A stretch of 64,000 bases of DNA from the NCBI RefSeq assembly GCF_963082655.1, contig NC_081555.1, positions 180,088,151-180,152,150 on the forward strand, written 5' to 3'. The notes beneath the pieces are model-generated. The model made no database searches. It was given only the letters and a program-made list of their open reading frames with translations, and was not told the DNA's origin. Position numbers and translations under genes: made by a program. Source of the stretch: Stomoxys calcitrans (Eukaryota > Arthropoda > Insecta > Diptera > Muscidae). Below, one piece after another: positions 63,915 to 64,000 of this stretch. Numbering within the stretch: the stretch's first letter is position 1; each line of letters starts with the position of its first letter.

Positions 63915-64000
63915 AACCCTGTAGGAAATGTCAATAGTAAATCTATATTGACTTACTATTGACTTTGTCACAGTACTCAAGCCCATGTTTTTTGCTATAG
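63915..64000 (-). mobile_element. Edge of the CCTGTAGGAA TIR element, runs off the window
   Basis: CCTGTAGGAAATGTCAATAG then TGACTTACTATTGACTTTGT and GTTTTTTGCTATAG match the right arm of 13013-13774 in inverted orientation. The rest lies beyond 64000. Confidence 0.6.

Overview
The window is eukaryotic and reads as a dipteran insect, most likely a calyptrate (muscid-type) fly. It is AT-rich, has short phase-consistent GT-AG introns of about 60 nt beside multi-kilobase introns full of transposons, carries fly-type core promoter motifs, and its conserved proteins look like fly orthologues. No species label is visible. I see no prokaryotic operon, CRISPR array, rRNA or functional tRNA gene.

Host genes: five genes were assembled exon by exon with matching splice phases. 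(1) A GLD-2-family cytoplasmic poly(A) polymerase (wispy/Gld2) on the minus strand, ten coding exons over 7468-28554, 2003 codons. (2) mRpS30 (mL65), plus strand, 38275-40079, three exons, 560 aa. (3) Mis12, minus strand, 40170-40788, two exons, 181 aa, tail-to-tail with mRpS30 around one palindromic poly(A) signal. (4) ric8a, plus strand, 43977-45669, two exons, 543 aa. (5) Erk7/MAPK15, minus strand, 47281-55100, nine exons, 779 aa. Their roles are unrelated (maternal mRNA polyadenylation, mitochondrial translation, kinetochore, G-protein chaperone, atypical MAP kinase). From memory several of their Drosophila orthologues are X-linked, so this may be a Muller element A segment; that is inference.

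Transposon layer: most of the rest is mobile DNA. Left part (1-7.1 kb): a LINE with an uninterrupted reverse transcriptase frame and poly(A) tail, a Harbinger element with an apparently intact three-exon DDE transposase, and tandemly duplicated repeats. Wisp introns (8-27 kb): TIR elements with target-site duplications (including one with P-element-like ends), mariner and Tc1 remnants, LINE fragments, tRNA-derived SINE copies, and dispersed elements built from internal repeats of about 155 bp. Middle (29-37 kb): mariner and Tc1-like remnants, two Jockey-type LINE ends in inverted orientation, a mariner MITE, and a candidate distal wisp promoter. Right part: the 4.9 kb Erk7 intron 7 holds an antisense LINE, MITEs, a Jockey fragment and a SINE; 56.3-58.1 kb is an array of about seven 155-bp units; 58-64 kb is repeats with no gene I can support.

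I did not find a convincing wholly new system. The best leads are the P-like MITE, the TDY activation motif and long loop of Erk7, the palindromic two-way poly(A) signal between mRpS30 and Mis12, the very long low-complexity N-terminus of the poly(A) polymerase, and the array-bearing repeat family.
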